DNA of 64,000 nt from WM-3-3 sp041660045 (GCA_041660045.1 JBAZXA010000005.1:1-64000), one strand, 5' to 3'; positions 45,226-55,355 are shown, counted from the stretch's first letter. Numbers and translations: made by a program. Notes: generated by a model not told the origin, from the sequence alone.

Positions 45226-45738
45226 CTAGTTTGCATTGGGCAACACAGGCGCCAATAAAGCCATCACCTGATAAGCCGTTAATAAATATAAAAACGCCAA
45301 ACCCAAACTAAATGGCCACGTTTGATCCAAGGCATGCCGGATAATATGCCCCGTTACTACCCAATGCCAAATCATCAAACCAATGATAAGGAAAAACACC
45401 CAAATATTGCCCCACCCCATCATCATTGCCGCCAAGGCTGGCAAGGCGCAAAAACTAATCACAGCATCCGTTCCCAATAAAGCACTGGTGGTTTGGTAAA
45501 ACCTGGGTAATCTACGGGTAACAAACAACATAAACCAACTGGATATGATGACCAGTACAGTTTCTATGGCAACTTGTACCGCCGCTTGAAAAAAACTGGC
45601 ACTCATACGCAAGACCGCAAAACTTATCACGGCGTACGCCAAGATCAGAAAACGAAACAACCAAGGCGAATAAGGCAAACTCTGCGGGCCTTTTTTAATC
45701 TGGCAGACATCCAATAGCAATTTTATGATTTCAAACAT
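45226..45738 (-). CDS. Yip1-like membrane protein of unknown function
   Basis: A 170-residue protein with about five hydrophobic segments (27-45, 49-70, 80-105, 108-130, 143-163). The overall look, with PYSPWLFRFLIL near the start, resembles bacterial Yip1-family proteins, but I cannot confirm this. It is expressed with uspA by position. Confidence 0.65.
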   Translation of the reverse strand: MFEIIKLLLDVCQIKKGPQSLPYSPWLFRFLILAYAVISFAVLRMSASFFQAAVQVAIETVLVIISSWFMLFVTRRLPRFYQTTSALLGTDAVISFCALPALAAMMMGWGNIWVFFLIIGLMIWHWVVTGHIIRHALDQTWPFSLGLAFLYLLTAYQVMALLAPVLPNAN

Positions 45739-45770
45739 TAATTATTCTCTGTTTAAACGAGCACCTATAA

Positions 45771-47654
45771 CTACTGTAAAGCCTGTAATTGCTCCTCAGC
45801 TTCTAGCCAATCGGTTTCCGCAGCCTGTAATGCCTTGTCAACTTGAGTTTTCTGTTCCAACAGCTGTTTTAAACGCTGCTTTTGCGCGTCATTATACAAT
45901 TCAGGATCAGCTAATTGCTGTTCTAATTGGCGTTGCTCGCTGTGATAGCGCTCTACCGCTTGCTCCGCTTTTTTTAAGGTATCGTAATAAGGCTTGTATT
46001 TTTGCCGGCGTTCGGCTTCTTGTTTACGTTGGTCTTTTTTCGAAACACTGGCTAGTTGATCAGGAATGGTTTTTTCTGCAGCTTTTTTTTGTTCTGCCAA
46101 CCAAAGCTTATAATCATCAAGGTCACCATCAAAGGCTTGCACTTGCCCGCTAGCCACCAAAAGCAACTTATCCGTGACGGAGCGCAATAAATGACGGTCG
46201 TGCGAGACCACCACGATGGCGCCTTGGTAATCTTGCAAAGCCACGCTTAAGGCATGGCGCATTTCCAAATCCAAATGGTTGGTCGGTTCATCCAACAGCA
46301 GCAAATTGGGATTTTGATACACCAATAACGCCAACACCAAACGGGCTTTTTCACCGCCTGAAAACGGCCTTACTGGCGCTAAAGCTTGGTCACCATTAAA
46401 ATCAAAACCACCGATAAAATTACGCAGCTCTTTTTCGGTAGCTTGCTTATTCAGCTGTTGTAAATGCCATAACGGCGATTCATCTAAGTTTAATTGTTCT
46501 AATTGATGTTGGGCAAAATAACCAATTTTTAAACCTTCAGCAAGCCGTATTTGTCCAGACAGAGTCGCCATATCACCTGCCAAGACCTTAATCAGGCTAG
46601 ACTTGCCAGCTCCATTTGGGCCTAAAAGCCCAATGCGGTCACCGGGTGTAATGCTTAGGTTGACAGCGTTAAGGATACAGGTTTGGCCGTAGCCTATATC
46701 CGCTTTATCTAAGCTTAATAAAGGCGTAGGCATACGGCCTGGCGGGGCAAAACTAAAATCAAATGGTGAGTCTACGTGCGCCATGGCGATCACTTCCATG
46801 CGTTCCAAGGCCTTAATACGGCTTTGTGCTTGCCTAGCTTTTGTAGCTTGCGCTTTAAAACGGTCAACAAAACTTTGGATATGGGCGATTTCCCGCTGTT
46901 GTTTAACAAAAGCAGATTGCTGCTGGGCTAATTTTTCTGCGCGCATTTTTTCAAAGGCTGAATAATTGCCGGTGTAAATTTCAGCCTGGGCTTGCTCCAA
47001 GTGTACGATGTGGTCGGTGATAGCATCCAGAAAATCACGGTCATGCGAAATTAGCAATAAAGTGCCCGGATATTTTGTTAACCAATCCTGCAGCCAAATA
47101 ACAGCATCCAAATCTAAATGATTGGTGGGCTCATCTAGCAACAACACATCAGAACGGCACATCAATGCTTGTGCTAAATTAAGCCGCATGCGCCAACCAC
47201 CTGAAAATGCGCTGACTGGTTTTTGTTCTTGTTCAGGCAAAAAACCCAAACCGTCCATTAAACGTGACGCCCTGGCTGTCGCGGTATAGCCACCGACCAC
47301 ATCCAACGCCGCATGTAGCTCAGCCTGCTTAATTCCATCACCAGACTGTTCAGCTACTTGCAGTTGCTGTTGTAAGCGCCGTAATTCTTGGTCACCATCA
47401 ATCACATAGTCAATCGCAGCGCACGCCACCGCGGGTGTTTCTTGGGCAACATATGCTATTTCCAGCTGCGGTGGCATAGTAAAATCACCTTCATCCAGAT
47501 GCAGCTCACCTCTAAGTAAGGCAAAAAAACTGGACTTTCCAACACCATTAGCGCCAGTAATACCTACGTTTTGACCTTTATGGATGGTAAACGTGGTATT
47601 AGTAAACAACACCCTCGCACCACGGCGCAGGGCTATATTTTTAAAATTAAGCAT
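45771..47654 (-). CDS. yheS: ABC-F ATPase, YheS type
   Basis: A 627-residue soluble ABC-F protein with two ATPase domains. Walker A sites are GANGVGKSS and GPNGAGKSS; signature motifs are FSGGWRMRL and FSGGEKARL, each followed by LLLDEPTNHLDL. A charged coiled coil fills residues about 540-627. The N-terminus LNFKNIALRRGARVLF is like YheS rather than Uup. ABC-F proteins act on the ribosome to relieve stalling. It lies 32 bases upstream of the Yip1-like gene and probably has its own promoter. Confidence 0.92.
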   Translation of the reverse strand: MLNFKNIALRRGARVLFTNTTFTIHKGQNVGITGANGVGKSSFFALLRGELHLDEGDFTMPPQLEIAYVAQETPAVACAAIDYVIDGDQELRRLQQQLQVAEQSGDGIKQAELHAALDVVGGYTATARASRLMDGLGFLPEQEQKPVSAFSGGWRMRLNLAQALMCRSDVLLLDEPTNHLDLDAVIWLQDWLTKYPGTLLLISHDRDFLDAITDHIVHLEQAQAEIYTGNYSAFEKMRAEKLAQQQSAFVKQQREIAHIQSFVDRFKAQATKARQAQSRIKALERMEVIAMAHVDSPFDFSFAPPGRMPTPLLSLDKADIGYGQTCILNAVNLSITPGDRIGLLGPNGAGKSSLIKVLAGDMATLSGQIRLAEGLKIGYFAQHQLEQLNLDESPLWHLQQLNKQATEKELRNFIGGFDFNGDQALAPVRPFSGGEKARLVLALLVYQNPNLLLLDEPTNHLDLEMRHALSVALQDYQGAIVVVSHDRHLLRSVTDKLLLVASGQVQAFDGDLDDYKLWLAEQKKAAEKTIPDQLASVSKKDQRKQEAERRQKYKPYYDTLKKAEQAVERYHSEQRQLEQQLADPELYNDAQKQRLKQLLEQKTQVDKALQAAETDWLEAEEQLQALQ

Positions 47655-47758
47655 TCAATTTATGAGCCGTAAAACGGCCAATTTCCTCATTAAAAAAACC
47701 TAAGACCTTATTAACTTACAAAAGTCCATCGCTATAGCGTATGTGCTCTGGGAGTGAC

Positions 47759-48286
47759 TTAGCCTAAGCGCTCAATCAACTTCTCGGCTTGTTTAGCAAA
47801 TTCCATAAGATTGCCTTTTTTTACGGTTTCAATGGGAATCACCAGTGCCGTGCCCATATCAATATAAATATAAACATGGCGCTTGCCATACTCCACCCGT
47901 AATAAATCCGCCCATTGCATCTTATGTTTGCCACTCGGGGATTTTTCCAGTAAATATTGGGGCGTCGCAGGGTCAATGGTTAAGGTATATATGCCAAACA
48001 TACTGGCTTTTTCTTTAGCGCTGTATTTAGATAAAATTTGCCGTTGCAGATCCAGCAAAATCAGCTTGGGCGACAGCCAAGCCCACATCCCTGCCAACAC
48101 TAAAATATAGGCCGTAGCATTACGGTCGCCATAATAAAAATAATAAAAAGCCGCTATCAGTACCATTACACCAGGTACTAACAAACGGTTTTTTTTTAAG
48201 TTTTGCCGGATTTCTTCAGATTTTTGCAAACGTGTCTCGTTAAAATGCACTAAATCCTGTTCACGAAATTCGTATTCAATTTCCAT
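47759..48286 (-). CDS. YcxB-like membrane protein
   Basis: A 175-residue protein with two close transmembrane helices at about 33-66 and a C-terminal YcxB-like domain (WADLLRVEYGKRHVYIYID, then VIPIETVKKG), which resembles a PH fold. The function is unknown. The true start is ATG 48286 or the ATG just before it (48289); the upstream frame to 48301 is unlikely. Confidence 0.75.
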   Translation of the reverse strand: MEIEYEFREQDLVHFNETRLQKSEEIRQNLKKNRLLVPGVMVLIAAFYYFYYGDRNATAYILVLAGMWAWLSPKLILLDLQRQILSKYSAKEKASMFGIYTLTIDPATPQYLLEKSPSGKHKMQWADLLRVEYGKRHVYIYIDMGTALVIPIETVKKGNLMEFAKQAEKLIERLG

Positions 48287-48348
48287 CATAATTAGTAACA
48301 ACCCTTGTATGTTGACGATGCGGCTAGCGCTCTGCCATTATTTTTATT

Positions 48349-49650
48349 TTAATGCATCTTTATTTTGGCATGCGCACTACGTCTGAACAAATTAGAAAGC
48401 GTCAGCATAGCGGTCCTAAAATAACCATGGATAGCCACTTGGTGCATTTTATACAACGACAAATATACCACCCGCGCGACAAAGCCACCGATACTTACCG
48501 TACCCATGAGATTGCCCATTAAGTTACCCACGGTATTATATTTGCCCAGCGAAACTAACGAGCCATAATCTTGATAAACATAGTTTACGGGCGGTAAACC
48601 TTTTAACCGCTTAAGCAAACTTTTATACAAGGTCGTCGCTTGCTGATGGGCCGCTTGTGCCCGAGGCGGGACATTTTCTTTATGTCCAGGCCAAGGACAA
48701 GCGGCACAATCGCCCATGGCGAAGATATTGTCATCACTGGTTTTTAGCGTTTGGTCAACAATCAATTGATTGATATTATTGGTTGCCAAACCATCCAATT
48801 CTTTCAACCAATTGGGCGCTTTAATACCGGCCGCCCAAACCTTAAGGTCCGCTTCTATAAATTCACCATCTAAGGTTTTGATACCGTCTTGGTTAATTTC
48901 AGTCACCCGCTTACCCAATTTTAGGTCTATGCCTAATTTAACCAATTGCTGTTGGGTAGCGGTAGCCAACTTTATGGGTAACGCCGGCAATAACTGGTTA
49001 GCAGCCTCTATAATGGTTAATTTCACATTGCTGGAAATTTCCAAGCCGTAAACTGCTAATAAGTCGGTGACTTCGTGTAATTGTGCAGATAACTCTACGC
49101 CTGTTGCACCTGCGCCAACAATAGCAATGGATAAGGGCTTGTTTGGCTTACTGGCATGGGCATGGAGTTTAATATAGGCTTCCACCAACTGGCGCTGAAA
49201 TCGAAACGCTTGCGGTGTGGTATCCAAAAACATGCAGTTCTCGTCCACCCCTTTAATGTTAAAGGTGTTACTTACGCTTCCAATTGCCATCACCAAGGTA
49301 TCGTAGCCGAATGTCCGTTTAGGGATCAGTTCCTCACCCGATTCATTAAACGTAGGGCTGACATAAATTTCTTTTTTGTCCCGGTTTAAGCCTTCCATTT
49401 TGCCAAGTCGAAAGCGAAAATGGTTACGGTGCGCTTGCGCCAGATATTCAATTTCTTCCTCTTCTGCCAGCGTACCCGCAGCCACTTCATGCAATAATGG
49501 CTTCCAAATATGCGTGGATGAGGCATCCAACAGCATAACTTCGGCCTGCTTCCCCTTACCGAGTTTTCTACCTAAACTGGTTGCTAGCTCAAGTCCTGCA
49601 GCACCTCCACCAACAATCACAATTTTATGTTTTTTATTATTATCCGCCAC
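48349..49650 (-). CDS. NAD(P)/FAD oxidoreductase, type II NADH dehydrogenase family
   Basis: A 433-residue flavoprotein. The FAD motif is IVIVGGGAAGLELATSLG and the NADH motif is IAIVGAGATGVELSAQL; the C-terminal FAD block is FAMGDCAACPWPG. An amphipathic tail with basic residues (NLFRRSAHAKIK) may attach it to the membrane. It probably passes electrons from NADH to quinone without pumping protons. The start is GTG 49650, behind TAAGGGGAAAACA, a strong ribosome-binding site; a longer frame to 49713 has none. Confidence 0.9.
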   Translation of the reverse strand: MADNNKKHKIVIVGGGAAGLELATSLGRKLGKGKQAEVMLLDASSTHIWKPLLHEVAAGTLAEEEEIEYLAQAHRNHFRFRLGKMEGLNRDKKEIYVSPTFNESGEELIPKRTFGYDTLVMAIGSVSNTFNIKGVDENCMFLDTTPQAFRFQRQLVEAYIKLHAHASKPNKPLSIAIVGAGATGVELSAQLHEVTDLLAVYGLEISSNVKLTIIEAANQLLPALPIKLATATQQQLVKLGIDLKLGKRVTEINQDGIKTLDGEFIEADLKVWAAGIKAPNWLKELDGLATNNINQLIVDQTLKTSDDNIFAMGDCAACPWPGHKENVPPRAQAAHQQATTLYKSLLKRLKGLPPVNYVYQDYGSLVSLGKYNTVGNLMGNLMGTVSIGGFVARVVYLSLYKMHQVAIHGYFRTAMLTLSNLFRRSAHAKIKMH

Positions 49651-49833
49651 TGTTTTCCCCTTACAAAAGTTGCCCAAACTCGACGGTAGCATCCTGGCCA
49701 CGCTATAAAACAAGGCATCCTTGCTTTAGATGATGGCATTATATTAGCACTGCCACGGACTTGCTGTTTTTTTAGTTACGCAAATCTGGCCAATCTATAT
49801 TAAGATAAATATTATTTAAAGCGAGACTGTGCC

Positions 49834-50178
49834 ATGCGTTGCTTTTTTCTGCTGATTTTTCTTGCTTTGCCAGCGCTAGCGGATGAAGCGCCTGAGCCTC
49901 AAGTAGCCCCCCCTCAGGCCACCCCAGAAGTGCCTGATCCTCCATTGCCTGTGCAAAGCGGTGAAGTCTTGGAACCTGACATCACCATTATCCGTAAAGA
50001 AAAGGAAACCATACAAGAATACCGCGTTGGCGGAAAACTCTACAAAGTTAAAGTTATCCCCGATGTCGGCCCACCCTATTACCTGATTGATACCAACGGA
50101 GATGGCAACCTAGATGTCCAACGCAACGATGCAGACCGCCAAGGCCATATCAACTTATGGAAATTATTAGAGTGGTAA
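49834..50178 (+). CDS. DUF2782 secreted protein
   Basis: A 114-residue protein: signal peptide cleaved after ALA (residue 16), a Pro/Glu-rich spacer, and the DUF2782 domain (ITIIRKEKETIQEYRVGGKLYKVKV as positions 51-75 in part; then YYLIDTNGDGNLDVQRND). The D-x-N-x-D-x-N-x-D stretch looks like an EF-hand-type calcium loop. The function is unknown. In Pseudomonas-type genomes this gene is beside thrB and polA; here polA is 5 kb away and thrB is not seen. Confidence 0.85.
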   Translation: MRCFFLLIFLALPALADEAPEPQVAPPQATPEVPDPPLPVQSGEVLEPDITIIRKEKETIQEYRVGGKLYKVKVIPDVGPPYYLIDTNGDGNLDVQRNDADRQGHINLWKLLEW

Positions 50179-50476
50179 GGGACTGCCATTAATTATGCTT
50201 TAACTTACACCCAGGCAAGCGAGGGGCATCAGGCCTGACACCTTGCGGAAACTGCACTAAAAAAGCACAACACAGCAAAATGTCGCTGGCAACATATCCA
50301 GTTGAAGACGTTTCGGTAGACTTTAATTAACAAGGAATTAAAGCATTCCTTAAGTGCCGTTAAGGACAATACTGGTAGTTTTGCGCCACTGCAAGGAAGG
50401 CTTAACCTTTAGCTACAAAAAATACAGGTGGCCTAGCCCTGATGTCTATGATGTTTTTTATTTCATTTTAAAGATT
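50179..50476. other. intergenic stretch without a recognisable gene
   Basis: The 298 bases hold one perfect hairpin, AAGGAAT-6-ATTCCTT at 50332-50351, with no T-run. A frame open from 50354 continues into the next gene but has no ribosome-binding site or family resemblance. Confidence 0.5.
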
Positions 50477-50917
50477 ATGAATTTATATATTAACTATTTA
50501 AAACAAACACTCTTGATTACTGTACCCCTAAGCTTGGTTCTGAGTACTAGCGCTTGTTCGTTTTCAGATAGCTCAGAGAGTATTTCTGACTCTACCAGCT
50601 CTATTATTAGTAGCCCTTCATCCATTTCCGGCAAAAGCAAAAAATACCAGAATGAAATCGCTGACTATACAATGGCTTATGTTAAATCCTCAAAACCAAG
50701 TGACAATTACACTAATTTTTTAAAAGGCATCAGTGATATTGCTGCTAAAAAAGGGATTAACAATTGGGAACAAGATGCCTTAACTTATATGGGGATAGGT
50801 AAAGGTTTGAAAAAAGCGGGCATAGAAGGCGTGGCTTATGAAACGTATAAAGACAATTTTGCTGGCGGTAGCGCCCAAAATAGGGAGTATATCCAAAACG
50901 GGTATGATTCTGAATAA
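50477..50917 (+). CDS. predicted lipoprotein of unknown function
   Basis: A 146-residue protein starting MNLYINYLKQ, with a hydrophobic core and a likely lipobox STSAC (Cys27), then a serine-rich stretch of about 30 residues and a helical C-terminal half with ADYTMAYVKSS and NNWEQDALTYMGIGKGLKKAG. The Ser-rich linker would place the domain away from the membrane. I recognise no named family. ATG 50477 fits the signal peptide; an upstream ATG (50354) would put 41 residues before it. Confidence 0.7.
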   Translation: MNLYINYLKQTLLITVPLSLVLSTSACSFSDSSESISDSTSSIISSPSSISGKSKKYQNEIADYTMAYVKSSKPSDNYTNFLKGISDIAAKKGINNWEQDALTYMGIGKGLKKAGIEGVAYETYKDNFAGGSAQNREYIQNGYDSE

Positions 50918-50980
50918 TCTTCTCTGTACTGCTATGTTTTACACAGGTGATTAACGCTAGAAAGCATTAATCTGCCCGCC

Positions 50981-52957
50981 ATGCGCTTTGGTTTACCAAC
51001 TTTTTTTGCGGCTATTGCGTTGGCCAGCCTAGTTTTGGCGACACCGACGCTTTCAGCCGCAACGATAGGTTATCTTTATATCGAGGCCAGTGAAGGCAAT
51101 TCTAGCGGTGGCCACGTGGCCTTACAATTCGGTGATGAGATTTTCCACTTTCAGCACCACGACTCCGGCCTCATCCGCCTAATTAGGCAAGATCAACAAG
51201 AATTCCACTATCAGTATCGATATTTGCAAAATAGGCCTCTGCATATAAGCCAAATTGCGGTGTCCGAGCAAACATTCGATTTACTAAACCGACATTTTAA
51301 GCTGCAGTTTTTGGCACAAGAACAACAATTTCAGCAACTGCACGCATTACAAAATCAGCGTCTGTTATTAAGGCGCTGGATATATCTAAAAACCACCGAA
51401 CCGGCGTTTTGGGATACTGATTTTTCTAAGCTATTGCGTTTAAACGCAGTCGGGCTTTTTTATGATGAAAACGCATTGGCACAAGGAGACAATACCCATA
51501 CGACAGACACAAACCACACGCCATCCGTTTGCGCTACGCTAATGCAAAAATTACAACACACTGTTGCCTTGCAATATGGCCCGAATTACCTGCCCCAACG
51601 CAACGCGCAAATTAATGCCCAGATTGAAGCATTTTCATTAGGCTATAGCCCCTTAACGCAGCCCATATTATCTAAAGATAACTTTCCACCAAAACTGGAT
51701 GATATAGCCAGCCGTTTTACTGATTTACTAACCGGAATGGCTGCGGTTAACGTACTACAGTCCGCACAGTGCATAAAAAATACCGCCTTACTGTTAACGC
51801 AGGAACCGCTATCGGGCGCCGATAAAATCTACTTGAGGAAGCTGCACGAGCAACTGACACTAGGCTTTATCAATACGCTCAACTCCCAACGCCCCGATTG
51901 GGGATTGGCGGTATTAGTCAATATTGCGCGCTTAACGGCGCTGGAACAATCTTTACATTCAGGCTATTGGGTTTTTGTTGACGATTTCGGCGATGACAGT
52001 ATTTGGCTGACTGCCGAACAATATGCCGCCGACGCGGCTCAAATACAGCCGCAAATTGACGAGGCCCGTGTAAATTTTAATCAGCGCCGCAATGCTTTCT
52101 CCAGCCCAGAGGGTATGAACGAAACCGATTATAGCCAATTGGAAATGTCGGCTAACCGTTATAATGAACTGCTTAAAGGCCAGCGCAAGCAACGTCTGCG
52201 TTATTTAGGTGAAAAAGCCTTACCCAGTCAAAGCGTAGCCTTACCGGAGTGGCTTGCGCCTAAGCTCAGCCTAGCCCAACTGACCACGGCTTTAAACCAG
52301 TTGGAACATTATGGACAGCAATTATCACAAACTTTGGCAAAACAATACCGCTACGACTTAATCAGCCGTAATTGTGTAACCGAACTATTCAGAACCATTA
52401 ACCTAGCCTTTCTTAGCCAAGACACAAGTACTGCAGAAGCACCCGGCGCGCTTTTGCAAATGACACTGGAATCAGGCAAACGCCTAGGTGCTTACCTGCC
52501 TGCTGACGATAACGTTATCCCGTTTTTATCATATAAAACCGTACAACAACGTTATACAGTAGCCAATAGCATTGACTTAAATTCCTATCGTGGCTTGCAC
52601 TTAGCGCAACTGCTAAAGCAAAACGACAGCTGGCTAACGGGCATTCGTGAATCTAACATTCTCACCAGCACGCTGTATGATTACAACCCTGACGATGCCT
52701 TATTTGTGTTTTTTACCGATGACAATTGGCTATTAAGACCCGTTTTTGGGCTATTTAATACTGCTGCAGGTGTCAGCCAAAGTCTCTTTGGCTTGTTCAG
52801 CGCACCATTTGATGCGGGTAAAAACCTTGAATCCGGGTTAACAGGTGTGTTAATGAGCCTACCAGAATTAGCATTTTTTAATATCCGCAAAGGCAGTTAT
52901 CGATATTTACCCTATTCACAATTCTTACAAGACGAGAAACAAGTAAACTTTGATTGA
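50981..52957 (+). CDS. DUF4105 envelope protein
   Basis: A 658-residue protein with a signal peptide cleaved after LSA (about residue 26). The N-terminal block YIEASEGNSSGGHVALQFG contains a conserved His; residues 459-468 read SRNCVTELFR, the Asn-Cys motif of DUF4105. A His early and a Cys late, both conserved, would fit a circularly permuted papain-like peptidase, which is inference. The C-terminal part has hydrophobic segments (about 590-640). It is probably in the periplasm or at the membrane. No clear operon partners; the lipoprotein gene upstream is 63 bases away. Confidence 0.8.
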   Translation: MRFGLPTFFAAIALASLVLATPTLSAATIGYLYIEASEGNSSGGHVALQFGDEIFHFQHHDSGLIRLIRQDQQEFHYQYRYLQNRPLHISQIAVSEQTFDLLNRHFKLQFLAQEQQFQQLHALQNQRLLLRRWIYLKTTEPAFWDTDFSKLLRLNAVGLFYDENALAQGDNTHTTDTNHTPSVCATLMQKLQHTVALQYGPNYLPQRNAQINAQIEAFSLGYSPLTQPILSKDNFPPKLDDIASRFTDLLTGMAAVNVLQSAQCIKNTALLLTQEPLSGADKIYLRKLHEQLTLGFINTLNSQRPDWGLAVLVNIARLTALEQSLHSGYWVFVDDFGDDSIWLTAEQYAADAAQIQPQIDEARVNFNQRRNAFSSPEGMNETDYSQLEMSANRYNELLKGQRKQRLRYLGEKALPSQSVALPEWLAPKLSLAQLTTALNQLEHYGQQLSQTLAKQYRYDLISRNCVTELFRTINLAFLSQDTSTAEAPGALLQMTLESGKRLGAYLPADDNVIPFLSYKTVQQRYTVANSIDLNSYRGLHLAQLLKQNDSWLTGIRESNILTSTLYDYNPDDALFVFFTDDNWLLRPVFGLFNTAAGVSQSLFGLFSAPFDAGKNLESGLTGVLMSLPELAFFNIRKGSYRYLPYSQFLQDEKQVNFD

Positions 52958-53121
52958 GAAATGTAGTTTTAAAAATTAACCCACCCTATAGCGCTTGTAG
53001 TTTATATGGATTACTTTTATCTAATGCTAAGGCTGGAAGTGTTCTTCGCCACGCCCAAACCAATATTCATCACCCCTAATATACCGATACCGTTTAAGCA
53101 CCTGTGCTAAAAGTATGCCCG

Positions 53122-54144
53122 CTATTGTCCTGATCCAGCCCTTAGTGCCTTTACCCGCTCTGCGGTATTGGGGTGGGTCGATAAATAATCAAACAAAGGG
53201 GGTTTCATAAAATCTTTTTGTAATTCTGGTGGTGTGTGGGCTTGTTCTAGTTTCTCTAACATTTCTGCCAAACGTAGACTGGAAATTGCATTGTTTGTTA
53301 GTAATCGCGCTGCAAAATCATCGGCATTGCGTTCAAATTCACGGGAATATCGATTCTCCAAAACTGCAGCCGGTAGCGCCACTAAGAAATTGCTGACATC
53401 ACCGACATACCAAACCATAGCGATGCCAATTACCGAGGTTTGCAGCATTTGCCTAAGGGCATGGTGTGCTTGTACATGGCCCAGTTCGTGTGCCAAAACA
53501 GCAATCACATCATCGTCATTTTCGCTAAGTTCAACCAAGCCATCCAAAACCACTATGCTGCCACCGGGTAAGGCAAAAGCATTTGCCCCTAGGGCTTTGC
53601 TGTTCCGAAAAATCAGCTGCTGCGGTAATATGCCACCAGCGGGTAACACTAAAGCTTTTAGTTTTGCCTCAATGTGTTGCTGACGCACCAATGGCACTAG
53701 ACTTGTTTTAAACCAAAGCCGGTCAAATTGTTGCAGTACCTGGGCGTCCATTTTAACCTGCCACGCATTCGGTATTTTTGCCGCGGCAACTTTGGCAAAA
53801 TAGGGCAAGCCCCATAAATAACCGGCAACAGCCAAGACTATGATGACGATTAAAGCGGAAAAGCTATACCAGGCATTTTTTTCCAATTTGGCTATTAATG
53901 AATGGGCTTGTTGCGGAAACAATTGCTTAAACCCATCCTGGTCGCTCACCTCACAACGTGCGCCATCGCTAAATAGGATGATACGGGCTGTGCCGCCCAA
54001 TGCTGGCGGTATCGTTAACTTAGACAAATGCTCATGGCGCTCAATGTCGGAATTTTGTAGCCACAGCATGCCTTGGTATACACGTAAGGTAACTTTATGC
54101 TTCTTGGCATGTACACCATCATAATAATCCGCGAAAATAGACAT
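53122..54144 (-). CDS. M48-family metallopeptidase
   Basis: A 340-residue membrane protease. After a cytoplasmic part, a helix at about 93-113 leads to the peptidase domain. The zinc motif HELGH is at 219-223 with Glu220 catalytic; the third ligand is probably the Glu in RYSREFERNADDFAA. It resembles HtpX/BepA-like quality-control proteases. It overlaps the DUF898 gene (TAATG), and the two are a known pairing, so the membrane partner may help it. Confidence 0.9.
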   Translation of the reverse strand: MSIFADYYDGVHAKKHKVTLRVYQGMLWLQNSDIERHEHLSKLTIPPALGGTARIILFSDGARCEVSDQDGFKQLFPQQAHSLIAKLEKNAWYSFSALIVIIVLAVAGYLWGLPYFAKVAAAKIPNAWQVKMDAQVLQQFDRLWFKTSLVPLVRQQHIEAKLKALVLPAGGILPQQLIFRNSKALGANAFALPGGSIVVLDGLVELSENDDDVIAVLAHELGHVQAHHALRQMLQTSVIGIAMVWYVGDVSNFLVALPAAVLENRYSREFERNADDFAARLLTNNAISSLRLAEMLEKLEQAHTPPELQKDFMKPPLFDYLSTHPNTAERVKALRAGSGQ

Positions 54145-55196
54145 TAAAGTGCTACATCAAAATCAAACATATCAGTAATTTCTTCTCCTACTGCAGTCAC
54201 TTGGCCTTGTATACCGGTTACAAAATCATCTAGGTTGCCATTTGCAATCAAATGAATATGTTCTAAACGATAACGTGCCAACCTAATCTCTGCATAAGGT
54301 TTATAAAAACCTAAGCTGATCACAATAAGTAACAAGTTGCTGAACAATATACCTAGCAGTTTACTCGCCTTCATATCTGCGCCAAATCGATGTTCTCCGA
54401 GTAAGGTATGCTGCCAGATTAAATTTTGCATGCGCGCCTGCACATAACTGTAAAAAAGTGCTAGTAAAGCAAGATAAGTGACCATTGCAGCTACCATGGC
54501 GCTCAAACTGATTAATTGGCCTGCGAATTTATCTGGCAGTTCTAAATAACTACCACAAAGATAGGATACCCCAAAAGTGCCAGCAAACATGAACAGCATA
54601 TATAAAAAAACCATCCCATAAATACCGTAAAGCCGCCCAATACTCACATTAAAATTAAACAGCACATTGCCATAAGCACTCTGGTTACGGATGTAACGTA
54701 TCATTCGGCGTTGCGCAAAAGGCCATAGTAAGCCCAGTGTCAGCATGGACAACAAAGGTAATAACATTAAATCTATAAAAGCGTGTTTAACATCTCCTAG
54801 GAAAGCAAAACGCAAACCACGATAACTCGTATTATGTAACCTAAAACGTAAGGAACGCACCAACAACCAAGGCAGAATTAACAGGATTAACAGCAATACG
54901 ACTAAGCTGGCAACTGGGTTGTAATGATTCAATAAGGAATAGCTGCCGAATAAAACAAACGCAATAATACGGCCTTTTAAAATGGCTTTTGGATCACCAT
55001 GATAGTCAAAACTAGCACCTGCAAGCTGGGTGTGCCGATAAAAATATTGATTGCGCCGCACTTTAGCCCAAGCCGAATAAATCCCCAAGGTGATAATACT
55101 CAGACAGGTGTTGACTATCCAAATTTTAAAATATTCTCCACCCCGACCCGAAAACTCGAAATGTAGTTGCTGCCTATCAAGCATGATTTGCTCCAT
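54144..55196 (-). CDS. DUF898 (YjgN-like) membrane protein
   Basis: A 350-residue inner-membrane protein with about six to eight helices. Two internal repeats begin FKIWIVNTCLSIITLGIYSAWAKVRRNQYFYRH (residues 24-56, in part) and the later LLLIVISLGFYKPYAEIRLARY, both with the family's G-[IF]-Y-x-x-x-[AV]-x-x-R-x-x-[YR] pattern. The function is unknown. It is translated just ahead of an M48 protease. ATG 55184 (the fifth codon) is an alternative start. Confidence 0.88.
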   Translation of the reverse strand: MEQIMLDRQQLHFEFSGRGGEYFKIWIVNTCLSIITLGIYSAWAKVRRNQYFYRHTQLAGASFDYHGDPKAILKGRIIAFVLFGSYSLLNHYNPVASLVVLLLILLILPWLLVRSLRFRLHNTSYRGLRFAFLGDVKHAFIDLMLLPLLSMLTLGLLWPFAQRRMIRYIRNQSAYGNVLFNFNVSIGRLYGIYGMVFLYMLFMFAGTFGVSYLCGSYLELPDKFAGQLISLSAMVAAMVTYLALLALFYSYVQARMQNLIWQHTLLGEHRFGADMKASKLLGILFSNLLLIVISLGFYKPYAEIRLARYRLEHIHLIANGNLDDFVTGIQGQVTAVGEEITDMFDFDVAL

Positions 55197-55355
55197 ATGA
55201 TGGTTACTTGATCGTAACGTTAAGGATGACCTGCTAGAAAGTCTAGCAAACTAAATGAGTTTATTAAATGGCAATATGATGGATACCTTACATTAGCTAA
55301 ACCAGAAACCAAGTAAAAATGATACTCTAATGCTTTTAATTTTTAGTTGGCCGCC

